Shown: positions 1 to 10,034, counted from the stretch's first letter. The stretch is DNA of 64,000 nt from Eriocheir sinensis (GCF_024679095.1 NC_066531.1:92501-156500); one strand, 5' to 3'. Program-made: numbers and translations. The notes: generated by a model from the sequence alone, not told the origin.

Positions 1-139
1 AGATATTGTGGCAATTAATAATAATAAAACGCCTTCAAGGAACCGTATGAGGAGAACACCATAAGAGTCCCCAGATCGGACCCCTCTTCAGGCAACGACC
101 CAAAGAGTTGTCTTCATATCTCTTCCAACTTTCTCTTCA
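1..139 (+). pseudogene. LINE-B 5' endonuclease-region fragment, left half
   Basis: Degenerate relative of the stretch at 33400-33500, sharing the phrase CCTCTTCCAACTTTCT and the sequence before it. LINE-B reading resumes to the right of the inserted TTAA-V element at about 1026-1075, where the codons match the segment reading roughly F-C-K-I-R-L-L-R-S-N-F at 33500. It is therefore the left side of a LINE-B copy split by a transposon. It is too decayed to encode anything. The left edge is cut by the window. Confidence 0.55.
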
Positions 140-1025
140 TTAACCTGGTAGTAACGACGGGTCAAATTTGTGGCTTTACCGTGTAGTAGCGACGGGTCAA
201 ATTTGTGGCTTTACCGTGTAGTAGCGACGGGTCAAATTTGTGGCTTTACCGTGTAGCAGCGACGGGTCAAATTTGTGGCTTTACCGTGTAGCAGCAACAG
301 GTCAAATTTGTGGCTTTACCGTGTAGCAGTGACGGGCCAAATTTGTGACTTTACCGTGTAGCAGCGACGGGTCAAATTTGTGGCTTTACCGTGTAGTAGC
401 GACGGGTCAAATTTGTGGCTTTACCGTGTAGTAGCGACGGGTCAAATTTGTGGCTTTACCGTGTAGTAGCGACGGGTCAAATTTGTGGCTTTACCGTGTA
501 GCAGCGACGGGTCAAATTTGTGGCTTTACCGTGTAGTAGCGACGGGTCAAATTTGTGGCTTTACCGTGTAGCAGCGACGGGTCAAATTTGTGGCTTTACC
601 GTGTAGCAGCGACGGGTCAAATTTGTGGCTTTACCGTGTAGCAGCGACGGGTCAAATTTGTGGCTTTACCGTAGTAGCGACAGGTCAAATTTGGTGCTTT
701 TCCGTGTAGCAGCAACGGGTCAAATTTGTGGCTTTACCGTGTAGCAGCGACGGGTCAAATTTGTGGCTTTACCGTGTAGCAGCGACGGGTCAAATTTGTG
801 GCTTTACCGTGTAGCAGCGACGGGTCAAATTTGTGGCTTTACCGTGTAGCAGCGACGGGCCAAATTTGTGCCATGATATAAACCCCAAAAAATAGATGAT
901 GCATAAACCGATCACAAATGCGTTGATATATATAATGAAATGGTTTGCCTGAGTGATGATTTTTTCTCACTATTCTCGCTTAGAGGGGCCTTTAAGAAAC
1001 ATGATCCCCGCAGGTACCAGGTTAA
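140..1025 (+). mobile_element. TTAA-V element copy 1: piggyBac-like MITE with internal 35-bp tandem array
   Basis: Bounded by TTAA at 140-143 and 1022-1025. Ends are CCTGGTA on the left and TACCAGG on the right, so the substitution relative to the CCCGG ends of other copies is matched at both ends. Next come about 21 tandem units of 35 bp (to about 869), each starting like the left terminus (GTAGCAGCGACGGG). A non-repeated right module of about 155 bp follows, starting CCATGATATAAACC. Nearly all units carry the variant GGGTCAAA. There is no transposase, so it is non-autonomous. TTAA target duplication with CCC-type ends is characteristic of the piggyBac superfamily; that assignment is inference. 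Confidence 0.85.
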
Positions 1026-1134
1026 CTTTTGCTACCTTCGCGATCTTCGTTCTGATGTTCAAACTACCACTGCAAAATGAAAGAATAAATTCGCCTTTCA
1101 TGTAGGACAAATTTTATATACTAACGACTAACGG

Positions 1135-1450
1135 GGTGCATATATCAGGGGGCGCGTCGCTTCACTCACCCGTCGCCTCCACCTTCGACGGTCCTTCCGA
1201 GCGAGCCCCCACGCAGTTACCCTTTCCATTCCAAACCACTCTTGCCAGGAATAATTAACTTGCCCCAGACATAATATACTCGGGCGCCCCATTGGTCTCC
1301 TACACTCAGGTTTGCCTCGTACAAAAACAACCCTATGAGCATGATCGACGTCTGGGAAGAGTGCCACGTGGCCATACAGCCGGAGTTGGCGTTCACGAAC
1401 TAAAGCCACGGGGCGTACCATATTATGAGTATGGATAGATGCAAACATGC
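1135..1450 (-). pseudogene. LINE-A (RTE-like) reverse transcriptase C-terminus and 3' end
   Basis: Reads for about 106 codons on the minus strand. It carries the C-terminal signature of LINE-A: R-Q-L-R-L-Y-G-H-V-A, then a G-R-P block, and a final W-R-R-R-V-S-E-A-T-R-P motif before the stop. The same signature occurs at 49740-49990 and 4180-4259. Only the region beyond the catalytic palm is present, as expected for a 5'-truncated insertion. A short GTTAGTCGTTAGT run just past the stop resembles the simple-repeat tail of RTE-type elements. Confidence 0.75.
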
Positions 1451-1918
1451 AGTACTCTGCCGTTGCCTCTATGGCAGGCCATGATCGAAAAGCTCATAGT
1501 CGATTCTCTGTGGTGCGGATGCCGGCTGGGCGTAACGTGATTCCGGCCCCGCACCCCTGCGTGGAGCCGTTGAGACCCGTGCGCCCGGTAGCAGCCGGCT
1601 ATTCGGCGCGAGAAAGTCGGTCAGCTTGATGCCTGAGCTCTCAGTATTCACCTGTCCGATGCGTCGTACCGCAATAAACCCATGGCAGAAGACCTTCCTA
1701 ATGGAGATAAACAATTCCCTGTGTTAGGTGGGGCTCCCCGCTCGTTGTCCCCTGCTCGCTCGATCTTTTTGTAGATTGGACAGTGGGTGGAGGATAAGTG
1801 GCGCGGTTTAAGGGGAGGAGGAGACCGTTTCTGGTAACAAGCTTCGAATCAGTTTTATAAAGCACTCGCTGGTTCTACACAAAGCTATTACAGCGATACC
1901 CCATGATCTTACAATGGC
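1451..1918. other. Unassigned sequence between LINE-A tail and SINE
   Basis: About 470 bases with no feature I can name. A minus-strand open stretch of 81 codons exists (1469-1714) but shows no domain I recognise. It may be transposon-derived given its neighbours. Confidence 0.3.
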
Positions 1919-2262
1919 ACTTTTTTTCCCTTTTTTATTACGTCTATGCCTATAGCGCCGGTAGGCTTGCTTGAGGGGCCTGGATGGTATTCGACCCCAG
2001 CCCGTCATGGTGCAGGCAAGTGTTCATAGTGGCGCCATCTTCTCTTGGCTCATGCTGCCCCCCGGAACTCCTTCTTGATTCACTTGGACGGTTTCCTCTA
2101 GAGTCCGGGTTGATGGGTGGTCTTCAGGACAGCATGTGGGTAGTTTTAAGCCACTCGGCGGTGACTGAAAAATCCGAGGTGGTAGCGTGGGGACTCGAAC
2201 TCGAGTCGTCCATCACGTGGTGAATGTGGGCCCAGCACGCTACCACTCAGCCACCGCCTACC
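1919..2262 (-). mobile_element. SINE-A copy (tRNA-derived)
   Basis: On the minus strand it begins GGTAGGCGGTGGCTGAGTGG, which contains a good pol III A box (TGGCTGAGTGG). About 50 bases later is a B box (GTTCGAGTCC here, GGTTCGAATCC in other copies). A conserved body with GAAGATGGCGCCACTAT follows, and it ends in an A-rich tail seen as T-rich at 1919-1938. Similar copies lie at 11088, 18145, 29478, 43054 and 56515. It encodes no protein; transposition would depend on a partner LINE. Confidence 0.85.
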
Positions 2263-3152
2263 AAAGGCATCGACACGCCTCTTCAGGTCACCGTTCAGTG
2301 TCTATGTCTCAGAACCTTACAGTAAGAGAGGGAGCACAAGTGACTTAACGATTCGGATCTTTGTATCTTCGAGTCTCTGCATAAATATCGACAATGCCAT
2401 ATACGTACTCGTGCTGAGCGAGTCCATAAAACCGTGGATCAGGCCGATCTATCGAGTGACTTCCTAGCAAGACCCACCACCATTGTTATGCACTTTTTCT
2501 CTTTTCGTTGAATTCTCCCTTTTTAAAAGATTTAAGTGTTCACCACTAGCTTTGGCTTTCGACCTCTTTCGTCGACAAGGCTGATGAAGAAGCCTACAAC
2601 TTTGTTCTCCCTAATGATGTAGAGCATTTGGTCCAATACCCTACACGTACCACTGACCGCCTTGGACACACGGCCAACACTAGATCTTTTTTTCTAAACT
2701 CAGATCCTTCACCTTATTTTGTTACACTACCTTCTCCGTTGGGATCATTCTATAACGACCATATTTTAATAGTCTACTGTTGCTCCTATACAACTTTTGG
2801 ACCCATCGAAGAGGCGGGTGGAATGACCTGAGGATATAATTTTTCGATTTGCCATGAAATAATTACTGCCTCCAGATCAATGACTCTTCGGTGTGCGCCC
2901 AGCGCGCTACGGAGGTGATTGTCTTTAGGATGGAAGCAAACATTCCACATACTTTATTCCTCATGCTAAAAACCCCTGCTTTAGCCATCCATATTCTTGT
3001 AGTATTCAAAATAGAGTGGTAGATCAAGGAAGGTACCTTAGCCTTCGAATGTCTGATAATCACAATCCTTATATTTTTGCCCTGTATCGCGCAAAATATA
3101 TTCTCCGACTATTCCACACCTCTAGTTAGTCTTTATGGCAATACAGCCGTCC

Positions 3153-3401
3153 CTAACCCGTCCGCTGCGATTGGCACGGATTTGGCCTTCACTGGTAGCG
3201 TGGTAACATATTGTCCCAGGTCTTTCTCTGCCTCTTTGGTGGATAGTGGAGTGTTTCCCATGTGGTATTGGTGTGCTGGATATCCCCTCCCAAGGTGCAG
3301 GACTTTACATTTTTCTTCATTGAATTGTAGCAGCCACTTTTTGTTCCGCTCCTGTAGCTTGGTAAGGTCTGACTGTAGGAAATCCGCCGTCTAGGGGTTA
3401 A
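3153..3401 (-). mobile_element. TTAA-R element copy a (249-bp MITE carrying an RT fragment)
   Basis: 249 bp including the flanking CTAA (3153-3156, a one-base variant of TTAA) and TTAA (3398-3401). The left end CCCGTCCGCTGCG pairs imperfectly with the right end. On the minus strand the interior reads as an RT thumb segment (W-N-K-K-W-L-L, then Y-x-Y-H-M-G-N-T-P-L), homologous to residues of about 522-583 of the RT at 50634-52934. It sits inside LINE-B: the host reading G-N-T-A-V-P before it resumes as K-T-E-H-L just after it. Confidence 0.8.
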
Positions 3402-4171
3402 AACTGAACATCTCACTCAAAGATTCCCTGAAAAATTCACTTTATACGACTCAGGGCATATTCATCCTACACATCTCCCCTCTGACTTCACTGTGCCTGT
3501 TATTAAGATTTAAGGACAATGTTTTATAAACCCTCTTTAGCCTGAATCTTCAGAAAGCTTATGGATCCGATGAAGTGCCTTATATAGTTCTAAAAGGAGC
3601 TATGCTTTCATGCTGACACCCTGCCTGATCAAACCATTTCCGCTTTTCTTCTCAACATCTCTTTACTTCTTTTTGGAAATATGCCTACACGTAGCGGGTG
3701 TCTAAGAAGTGTTAGTTCTCTAATACTTCAACTACCGCCTTATATCTTCTCTTCCTTGACTTTCTAAAGCTTTTGAAACAATCCAGAACTAGAAACTTCT
3801 CAAGCGCATATCTCCGTCCTACCTTCTCTCTGATCACCAGTACGAACTATTCACGAGGCGTTTTATTTAAGATCCTCTTGCTTTCCTAATTGATTCCTGG
3901 TCAGTTTATCTCCAGTTTCTTTTCAAGGTGGTATATCTTTCTTGTGGTAGACGGTCGTTTTTCTACCTTTAAAATTGTCAATAGTGGTGTTCCGCAGGGT
4001 TCTGTACTATGTCCCTCTCCCTTTCTATTGTTCTCTAAAGTTCTTCCCAAAATAATTTCCATCCATTGCTACGCCGGTGACTCTGCATTACTCAGCATCG
4101 TTCAACAAAAGACTCTCCTATCAAGAGTTACAGGACTCAAGGATAGACACTACAGGTTTTTTTTTCATTTT

Positions 4172-4275
4172 TGTACAGGGGATGCGAAGGGAAGATGCGG
4201 GGGGGTGGGTTCAGTGGGTGAGTGAAGCGATGCGCCCCCTGGTGTATGTTCCCCGTTGAGTAGTTAGTCAGCATA
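4172..4275 (+). pseudogene. LINE-A 3' tail nested in LINE-B
   Basis: The codons ending W-V-S-E-A-M-R-P-L-V-Y-V-P-R then a stop match the LINE-A C-terminus (compare 1135-1450). CCCCGTTGAGTAGTTAGTC follows, like the family's 3' end. LINE-B thumb sequence continues on both sides, so this is either a tiny 5'-truncated insertion or a template-switch product. A T-rich run precedes it. Confidence 0.65.
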
Positions 4276-4693
4276 GGGCAGAAGGGATTTGGTGTCCTTC
4301 AATGCCTAAAAAACTCAATTTCTCCACCTGCCCACTCGATATAGTCTTTCAAATATGTATCCTCTATTCTTCCATAACTCTTAGCTATCCCCTTCTTCAC
4401 TTAACATACTTGGTCTGTCCATAACTCAAAATATCAATGGGAAACTACATATATCATCTCTTGCTAAATCAAATTCCTTGAGTTTATGCGTTTTGTATCG
4501 TCTCCACCAGTCTTTACCCCATCCTAGATGCTATCCATATACCAGGGCCTTTTCCGCCCTGGTATGGAGTATGCATCTCAAGTGTGTGGGTGTGTCTTTG
4601 TTAAGGGGGGGATACACACAGCCCATATGGACACAGTAGAGTCAATGACTTTTCGTCTGATCAACTCCACTCCCTTTCTGATAGCTCTACCTC

Positions 4694-5200
4694 TTAACCC
4701 GGTAGCAGCGACGGGCCAAATTTGTGGCTTTACCGTGTAGCAGCGACGGGCCAAATTTGTGGCTTTACCGTGTAGCAGCGACGGGCCAGATTTGTGGCTT
4801 TACCGTGTAGCAGCGACGGGCCAAATTTGTGGCTTTACCGTGTAGCAGCGACGGGCCAAATTTGTGGCTTTACCGTGTAGCAGCGACGGGCCAAATTTGT
4901 GGCTTTACCGTGTAGCAGCGACGGGCCAAATTTGTGGCTTTACCGTGTAGCAGCGACGGGCCAAATTTGTGGCTTTACCGTGTAGCAGCGACGGGCCAAA
5001 TTTGTGGCTTTACCGTGTAGCAGCGATGGGCCAAATTTTTGTCATGATATAAACCCCCCAAAATAGATGATGCATAAACTGATCACAAATGCATTGATAT
5101 ATATTATGAAATGGTTTGCGTGAGTGATGATTTTTTTTTCATTAATTCGCTTAGAGGGACCTTTAATTAAGAAACATGATCCCCGCAACTACCGGGTTAA
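4694..5200 (+). mobile_element. TTAA-V element copy 2, inserted in LINE-B
   Basis: TTAA at 4694-4697 and 5197-5200, left end CCCGGTAGCAGCG, right end CGCAACTACCGGG. It has ten 35-bp units of the GGGCCAAA type, then the right module. The interrupted host sequence is CTACCTC before and GTCGCATTGCTGTCTC after. LINE-B copies at 21740 (minus) and 23242 (plus) show the uninterrupted site with a single TTAA. This copy therefore documents insertion with TTAA duplication. Confidence 0.9.
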
Positions 5201-5684
5201 GTCGCATTGCTGTCTCTATCTTTTATCGAAATTTCCATGCTGACTGCACTTTTGAACTTGCTAACTACATGCCTTCGTCCCTCCTGCTACCCTTCTGCAC
5301 ACGACATTCTACTCTCGCTCATCCCTATAAGATCCAAATCACTCATTCACGAGTTACCCACCAATTTCATTATTTATCCCTTTCGCTAGTCAGGTTTGGA
5401 ACAGCCATTATTTATCTATATTTCCTACTGCTTACGACTTAAAAACTTTCAAGGAAGTATCTAGGCACCTCTCAAAATCCTTCTAGCCTCTCCGTTTTGG
5501 AACTCTTCTACTATACTCTATTTGCTGGTGACACGTCTAAAGGCTTTTATATTTCCTCTTTTCTTTGCACCCTTGAGCTGCCTCCTGTCCCGAAAAAAAT
5601 GTCATTCAGCATACACAGTACAGTTTTCGTCTTCCCGATAACGTAGGCAACAAGTCTTACGAGGGAAGGCTGCAACCTCTCAGT

Positions 5685-5780
5685 CCTCTTCTAAACGTTT
5701 TAATCCTCTTGCATTTCCTCTTAATCCTCTTTTAAACCTCTTAAGAGGAAATGGAAGAGGATTAAGAGGTTTAGAAGAGG
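5685..5780. repeat. Short near-perfect inverted repeat
   Basis: Arms 5685-5724 and 5741-5780 are 40 bp each with about three mismatches around a 16-base loop. The arms are built from CCTCTTAA-like phrases. It could form a cruciform or hairpin. I see no terminal or target duplication that makes it a transposon. Confidence 0.75.
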
Positions 5781-5799
5781 ATTAATCTTCTTCCATTTC

Positions 5800-6406
5800 C
5801 TCAACCCTCTCTACGGCGTCACCGTTTTGAAGGGGTTAATATATTCTCTCTTGAGAAACGTCACCTGCAAGGAATCAAATGTTTCAAAATTGATTACCGA
5901 ATATGGACATCCGAATCATTAGTGATTCGTGACGCGTCACAAACGAGAAATAATTGCACAGAATTTAGATCTAAACATGTATTCAAGCTACATCAAATTC
6001 TTTTTCAACAACGCTTTATTTTACGAGGATGGAATAAGCTTTCACTTTCAATGGTTCAGTAAAATACGATTGATTAATTTAAGCACAAACTCGACTTTCA
6101 CTTTTACGATCTAAATATTCGTTTAGGCAGAAATACAACATCTTGGTTTTGATGTGTTTTCACTGACTTGTCTAGACCTTAGAGCCTGTGTAGTCTGAGG
6201 ATATGAAATTCTCTCTCTCTCTCTCTCTCTCTCTCCTGCTACATCTTTCCTTCCCACTTTCTTACTTTTTTCCCCTCGCCCGTTGAAGCCCTCCCTCTTC
6301 GTCCCTCCAACTCAGTTAATCAGAAGAAACCCTCATAGTGAATCTCATGTCCTTATCTGGAGGTCTGCTCAGTCATCCACTGCCTTTTCGTCTTCTCTCA
6401 TCCAAT

Positions 6407-6457
<51 letters not shown>

Positions 6458-6672
6458 ACTCCGGACTCTCTTACTTCCTGGATCATATATACCGCAAAAG
6501 GGTCTGCTCAAATGAATGGTCTGCACCTGTTCTCTTTTCAAGCAGGTAAATTTGGAAGTCTCCTAAACAAAGCAGTGCGCAATTCTCGATCAAGAAACTG
6601 CTCTCGACTGCGTTTCGTATCTTGTCCGTGTAAATGGATGTCATTCGGCCCTCCTCATCGTAGAACCGCGAG
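5800..6672. other. Unassigned A/T-rich sequence with (TC)n tracts
   Basis: Contains (TC)n at about 6211-6234 and 6412-6456. No recognisable gene. Open stretches here are short, and the longest (6338-6790) consists largely of the TC repeat. Confidence 0.4.
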
Positions 6673-6936
6673 TAAAGGGGTTACTATTACACTGGACAAA
6701 TTTTCCGTGGATCTTCAGTCAAACCACGATTTCCGCTGGCGTGGTTCTCATTTGTTTCTTGTTATTGCTGCTGATGATGATGGTGAGTAATACCGTCGTC
6801 CTTCGTTGAAATCTACCGTAGCTTTGGAAGATCGTGGACACGTCAGAAACCCATGGAAATATAAGAACCACGCCAGCGGAGATCTTGGTTTGACTGAAGA
6901 TCCACGGAAAATTTGCCCAGTGTAATAGCCCCTTAA
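6673..6936. mobile_element. Foldback element with arms of about 70 bp
   Basis: The left arm (6673-6745) and right arm (about 6862-6936) are reverse complements with few differences. Shared phrases include TATTACACTGG, TTTTCCGTGGATCTTCAGTC and CCGCTGGCGTGGTTCT. The centre of about 115 bp is unique. This is the structure of a non-autonomous foldback or long-TIR MITE. No clear target duplication was found. Confidence 0.7.
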
Positions 6937-7772
6937 CGCTACCTCCGTTTTTACATTTGAAGATAAGCCAAAAATTCTAAGTTCCAATATTTGTAGCGTA
7001 AGAAAGTAAGATATGAGAATTTATAAGCCGTGCTTCAACCGAAAATTTTTACCTAATTCCACCGGTAACAATATGGATGTTTTTATTTTAATGTATCCAC
7101 CATCATACACACACTCACACACAAGAAAAAAAAATAATAATAAATACATATATAAATAAATAAACATAGGCAGAAGTTATAATACCACTCAAACTACGTA
7201 AACTTGAAAAAAATTCCGCTAGAAAACTGTTCAGGAAAGATGAGTAAGTCTAAGTGAAAACGCTACACCTATTTTCTGTTCCAGCCTTTCGTATAGCTCC
7301 ATGAATTCGACGGATACACAGCGTTCAGCTTAGTCACCCGAGTGCCTGGAATTTCTGATTTCAATTCGGAATTTTCACATTTTTTCATTCTTTCTCACCG
7401 GCTTTATCTTTTGTATTCATAATGTGTCCCCATTCGCCTCTGAATGCACGCACATTCTCTTTCCAAGCAATCTTGCTCCCATAATTATCGCCAGTTATAC
7501 TCTGCGAAAGCGCTCTTTGTTTTGTTCCTCGCATTATGATCTCAGGGTTATGCGAAAGCAGCATAAAATTATTACGATTATGGGATTTTACGGGATTTTT
7601 CCTGAGCCTTCATGAATGTTTTATTATATTTTTGCTCTGTGGTAAGGCTACGCTTAGAGGTTGCTAATAAGAAACAGACGCAATTTATTCCCCAGTTTAT
7701 TAGTTTTTTTTATATAAACAGATAGCTGCCAGAGTAAATTTTATAGACAACCCATTTGTTTTTGTTTTTCAG
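6937..7772. other. Unassigned A/T-rich sequence upstream of candidate exon
   Basis: No repeats or coding signatures recognised. It ends in a pyrimidine-rich tract with TTTTTGTTTTTCAG, a plausible 3' splice site. If the exon at 7773 is real, this would be intron. Confidence 0.35.
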
Positions 7773-7895
7773 GACGAAGAAGACGATGAGGTAGAAGAGG
7801 CCGGAGTGGTTCTGGCAGGCGCTGAGAACTGCCATATTATCAAGAACCCTAGACCGGAGGAGCTGAACTTGGGGCCCCTCAGGGAGGAAGAGTGA
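7773..7895 (+). CDS. Candidate host-gene exon encoding an acidic peptide
   Basis: A good acceptor (polypyrimidine tract then CAG at 7770-7772) is followed by an open frame of 40 codons. It starts D-E-E-D-D-E-V-E-E and continues A-E-N-C-H-I-I-K-N-P-R-P-E-E-L. The frame either ends at TGA 7893-7895, or the exon stops at 7891 with donor GTGAGT at 7892-7897. GC content and codon texture differ from the A/T-rich surroundings, and nothing in it resembles a transposon. I do not recognise the protein family. It is the only stretch in the window that looks like ordinary spliced coding sequence, but it is short and may be chance. Confidence 0.35.
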   Translation, partial: DEEDDEVEEAGVVLAGAENCHIIKNPRPEELNLGPLREEE

Positions 7896-8145
7896 GTCGA
7901 GCAGTATTTCTTAAACTTATGGGCTGTACCGTCCATCTTAACATTACCATCAGCAGCAGCACGAGAGATAATATCGTCAGAAACTATTTGATAACAACAA
8001 AAAATATCTTCATCATCATCATTAACAGTCTGTATCATCCCTCTTAAACATTTTAACTCGTTTCCCTTTATTAACATTAATGTAATAATTATTACCATTG
8101 TTAATATTTTAATCAGCTTAGGGTTTCAGAAAGGCAAGAACCGAT

Positions 8146-8220
8146 ATTAACTACTACTATTGCTACTACTACAACCACTACTACTACTACCACTACTACT
8201 GCTGCTACTACTACTACTAT

Positions 8221-8256
<36 letters not shown>

Positions 8257-8335
8257 AAGTACTACCACTACTACCACTGCTACTACTTCTACTACCACCA
8301 CTTTTACTACTACAACTTTTTTTTTCTTTTTTTTT
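8146..8335. repeat. (ACT)n-type imperfect trinucleotide array
   Basis: Imperfect CTA/ACT repeats with CCA and TGC interruptions, passing into a T-rich run at 8319-8350. It is open in several frames only because it is a trinucleotide repeat. Confidence 0.9.
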
Positions 8336-8337
8336 TC

Positions 8338-8450
8338 TTTTCTTTTTTACGTTTCCGCCTACGTATGGCGCCGGTAGGCACTCTTTGTGGGGCCTGATGG
8401 TCGGCCCCACCCCGTTGTGACGCAGGCAAGTGTTGATAGTGGCGCCATCT
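8338..8450 (-). mobile_element. SINE-A 3' fragment
   Basis: Matches the reverse complement of the SINE-A 3' end: ATGGCGCCGGTAGGC, then GGGGCCTG, then TAGTGGCGCCATCT. Head and body are missing. It lies within the CTA repeat. Confidence 0.75.
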
Positions 8451-8452
8451 AT

Positions 8453-8497
<45 letters not shown>

Positions 8498-8504
8498 AAC
8501 AACT
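8451..8504. repeat. (CTA)n microsatellite
   Basis: About 16 CTA units directly to the left of a CR1-like LINE. More CTA/ACT units lie on the LINE's right side (9470-9500). Confidence 0.9.
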
Positions 8505-9462
8505 AGTAGTTTATTTATATCAATGACTTAGACACAGGAATTAGTAGTGATGTTAGTAAATTTGCAGATGATACCAAGATCGGTAGAGTAATTGAGTCGG
8601 ATCAGGACGCTAGTATTCTCCAAGGTGAACTCAACAGATTATATGACTGGGCGGATAAATGGCAGATGGAGTTCAATGTAGGGAAGTGCAGTATTCTGAG
8701 TGTAGGTAGGAACAACCCCTCACATAACTATTGCTTAAATGACACTCTCATAAGTAGGTCTGGGTGCGAGAGGGATTTAGGGGTCTTAGTGAGCTCTGAT
8801 CTCCGTCCAAGGGCACAATGCATTCAAGCTAGAAATCGAGCTAATAGGGTACTGGGATTTATTTCAAGGAGCGTAAGCAACAGAAGCCCCGAAGTCTTCC
8901 TCAAACTATATTTAGCATTAGTTAGACCTCATCTTGACTATGCGGTTCAGTTCTGGTCACCCTACTATAGAATGTATATCAAAATGTTAGAATCGGTGCA
9001 GAGGAGGATGACTAAGATGATTCAGGGGTTGAGAAACTTGACTACGAGGAAAGACTCAAACAGTTAAACTTGCATTCTCTAGAAAGGCGAAGGGTGCGTG
9101 GAGACATGATCGAGGTTTATATATGGATGAAGGGCTTTAATAAGGGAGACATTCATAAGGTTTTGTTGGTAAGAGAACCGGGTAGGACACGAAGTAACGG
9201 GTTTAAACTGGATAAATTCAGATTCAACAGGGACATAGGCAAAAATTGGTTTACTAACAGGGTGGTGGATGAGTGGAATAGGCTTAGCAGTCATGTGGTG
9301 AGTGCCAATACAATTGTCACATTCAAAAATAGACTAGATAAATTCATGGACAGCGATATTAGGTGGGGTTAGATACACGGGAGCTTAGGGTCAAAGGAGC
9401 TGCCTCGTACAGGCCTACCGGCCTCTTGCAGACTCCTGCGTTCTTATGTTCTTATGTAACTA
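8505..9462 (+). pseudogene. CR1-like LINE, 5'-truncated 3' half
   Basis: Starts inside the RT palm with the catalytic box F-A-D-D-T-K (near 8560). The thumb follows (W-A-D-K-W-Q-M-E-F-N), then the L-V-R-P-H-L-D-Y-A-V-Q-F-W-S-P block near 8920. A stop or frame change at 9061-9070 separates the last domain (R-R-R-V-R-G-D-M-I, then D-E-W-N-R-L). The sequence ends in GTTCTTATGTTCTTATG (9441-9457), an 8-bp repeat tail of the kind CR1 elements carry. The start is a typical 5' truncation. One frameshift breaks an otherwise well-preserved reading. Confidence 0.85.
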
Positions 9463-9469
9463 CTTCTTT

Positions 9470-9503
<34 letters not shown>

Positions 9504-9564
9504 GCTGCTGCTACTTCTATAACAGCGACTAATAATAAAAATAATAATATAACTATTAATACAA

Positions 9565-9636
<72 letters not shown>

Positions 9637-9656
9637 ATAGTAATAGTAGTAGTAAC

Positions 9657-9738
<82 letters not shown>

Positions 9739-9740
9739 AC
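9463..9740. repeat. Compound trinucleotide array (ACT)n-(ATT)n-(AGT)n-(AAT)n
   Basis: Successive tracts: CTA/ACT 9470-9500, ATT about 9570-9602, AGT 9603-9635, AAT 9657-9737. Homopolymeric peptides in every frame are artefacts. Confidence 0.95.
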
Positions 9741-9945
9741 AGCACTCCGGAAAACCCTGCAATTTAGTAGAATCCTCCAACGAGCATTTATAAGGATGTT
9801 ATCAATATCCTCAGCTAGCCCTCCAGCATTGCTATACCAAGTCAAGCTGTGCAGCTATGGTCGCTGGTACCAAGAACCCGCAATTAGCAACCTCCTTGAT
9901 CTTGCAAGAGTCAGGAGAGAGCTGTTGGTTGTCATGCACATGCGC
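9741..9945 (-). pseudogene. LINE-A endonuclease fragment
   Basis: The minus strand reads L-A-R-S-R-R-L-L-I-A-G-S-W-Y-Q-R-P, then T-W-Y-S-N-A-G-G-L-A-E-D-I-D-N-I-L. This is the late part of the LINE-A endonuclease domain; the family's D-H-I-L is D-N-I-L here. One stop lies in the middle. The reading runs straight into the AAT microsatellite on its 3' side, and a CA/TG array lies just beyond its 5' side. Confidence 0.7.
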
Positions 9946-9959
9946 GTGTGTGTGGAAAT

Positions 9960-9960
<1 letters not shown>

Positions 9961-10034
<74 letters not shown>
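9961..10034. repeat. (TG)n microsatellite
   Basis: About 37 TG units without interruption. Confidence 0.98.

Larger units (their letters stand above)
2500..5610 (+). pseudogene. LINE-B (jockey-like) copy, decayed and split by three insertions
   Basis: Reads in order as a jockey-like non-LTR retrotransposon. The endonuclease C-terminal part is at about 2545-2800 (the V-H-H-x-L-W-L-S block, then N-D-x-E-x-L-V-Q). A linker reaches about 3150. The RT palm is at 3540-4160, with G-V-P-Q-G-S-V-L near 3990 and a changed catalytic box, Y-A-G-D, near 4070. The thumb and C-terminus run 4280-5500. The frame is broken by many stops and shifts. Three foreign pieces interrupt it: TTAA-R at 3153-3401, a LINE-A tail at 4172-4275 and TTAA-V at 4694-5200. 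The 3' end fades near 5600 with the GAGCTGCCTCCT phrase typical of this family's end. Inactive. Confidence 0.8.

Noticed and set aside
150..870. Direct repeats of constant 35 bp, superficially like a CRISPR array
   Set aside because: Units are contiguous with no unique spacers, there are no cas-like genes, and the sequence is eukaryotic.
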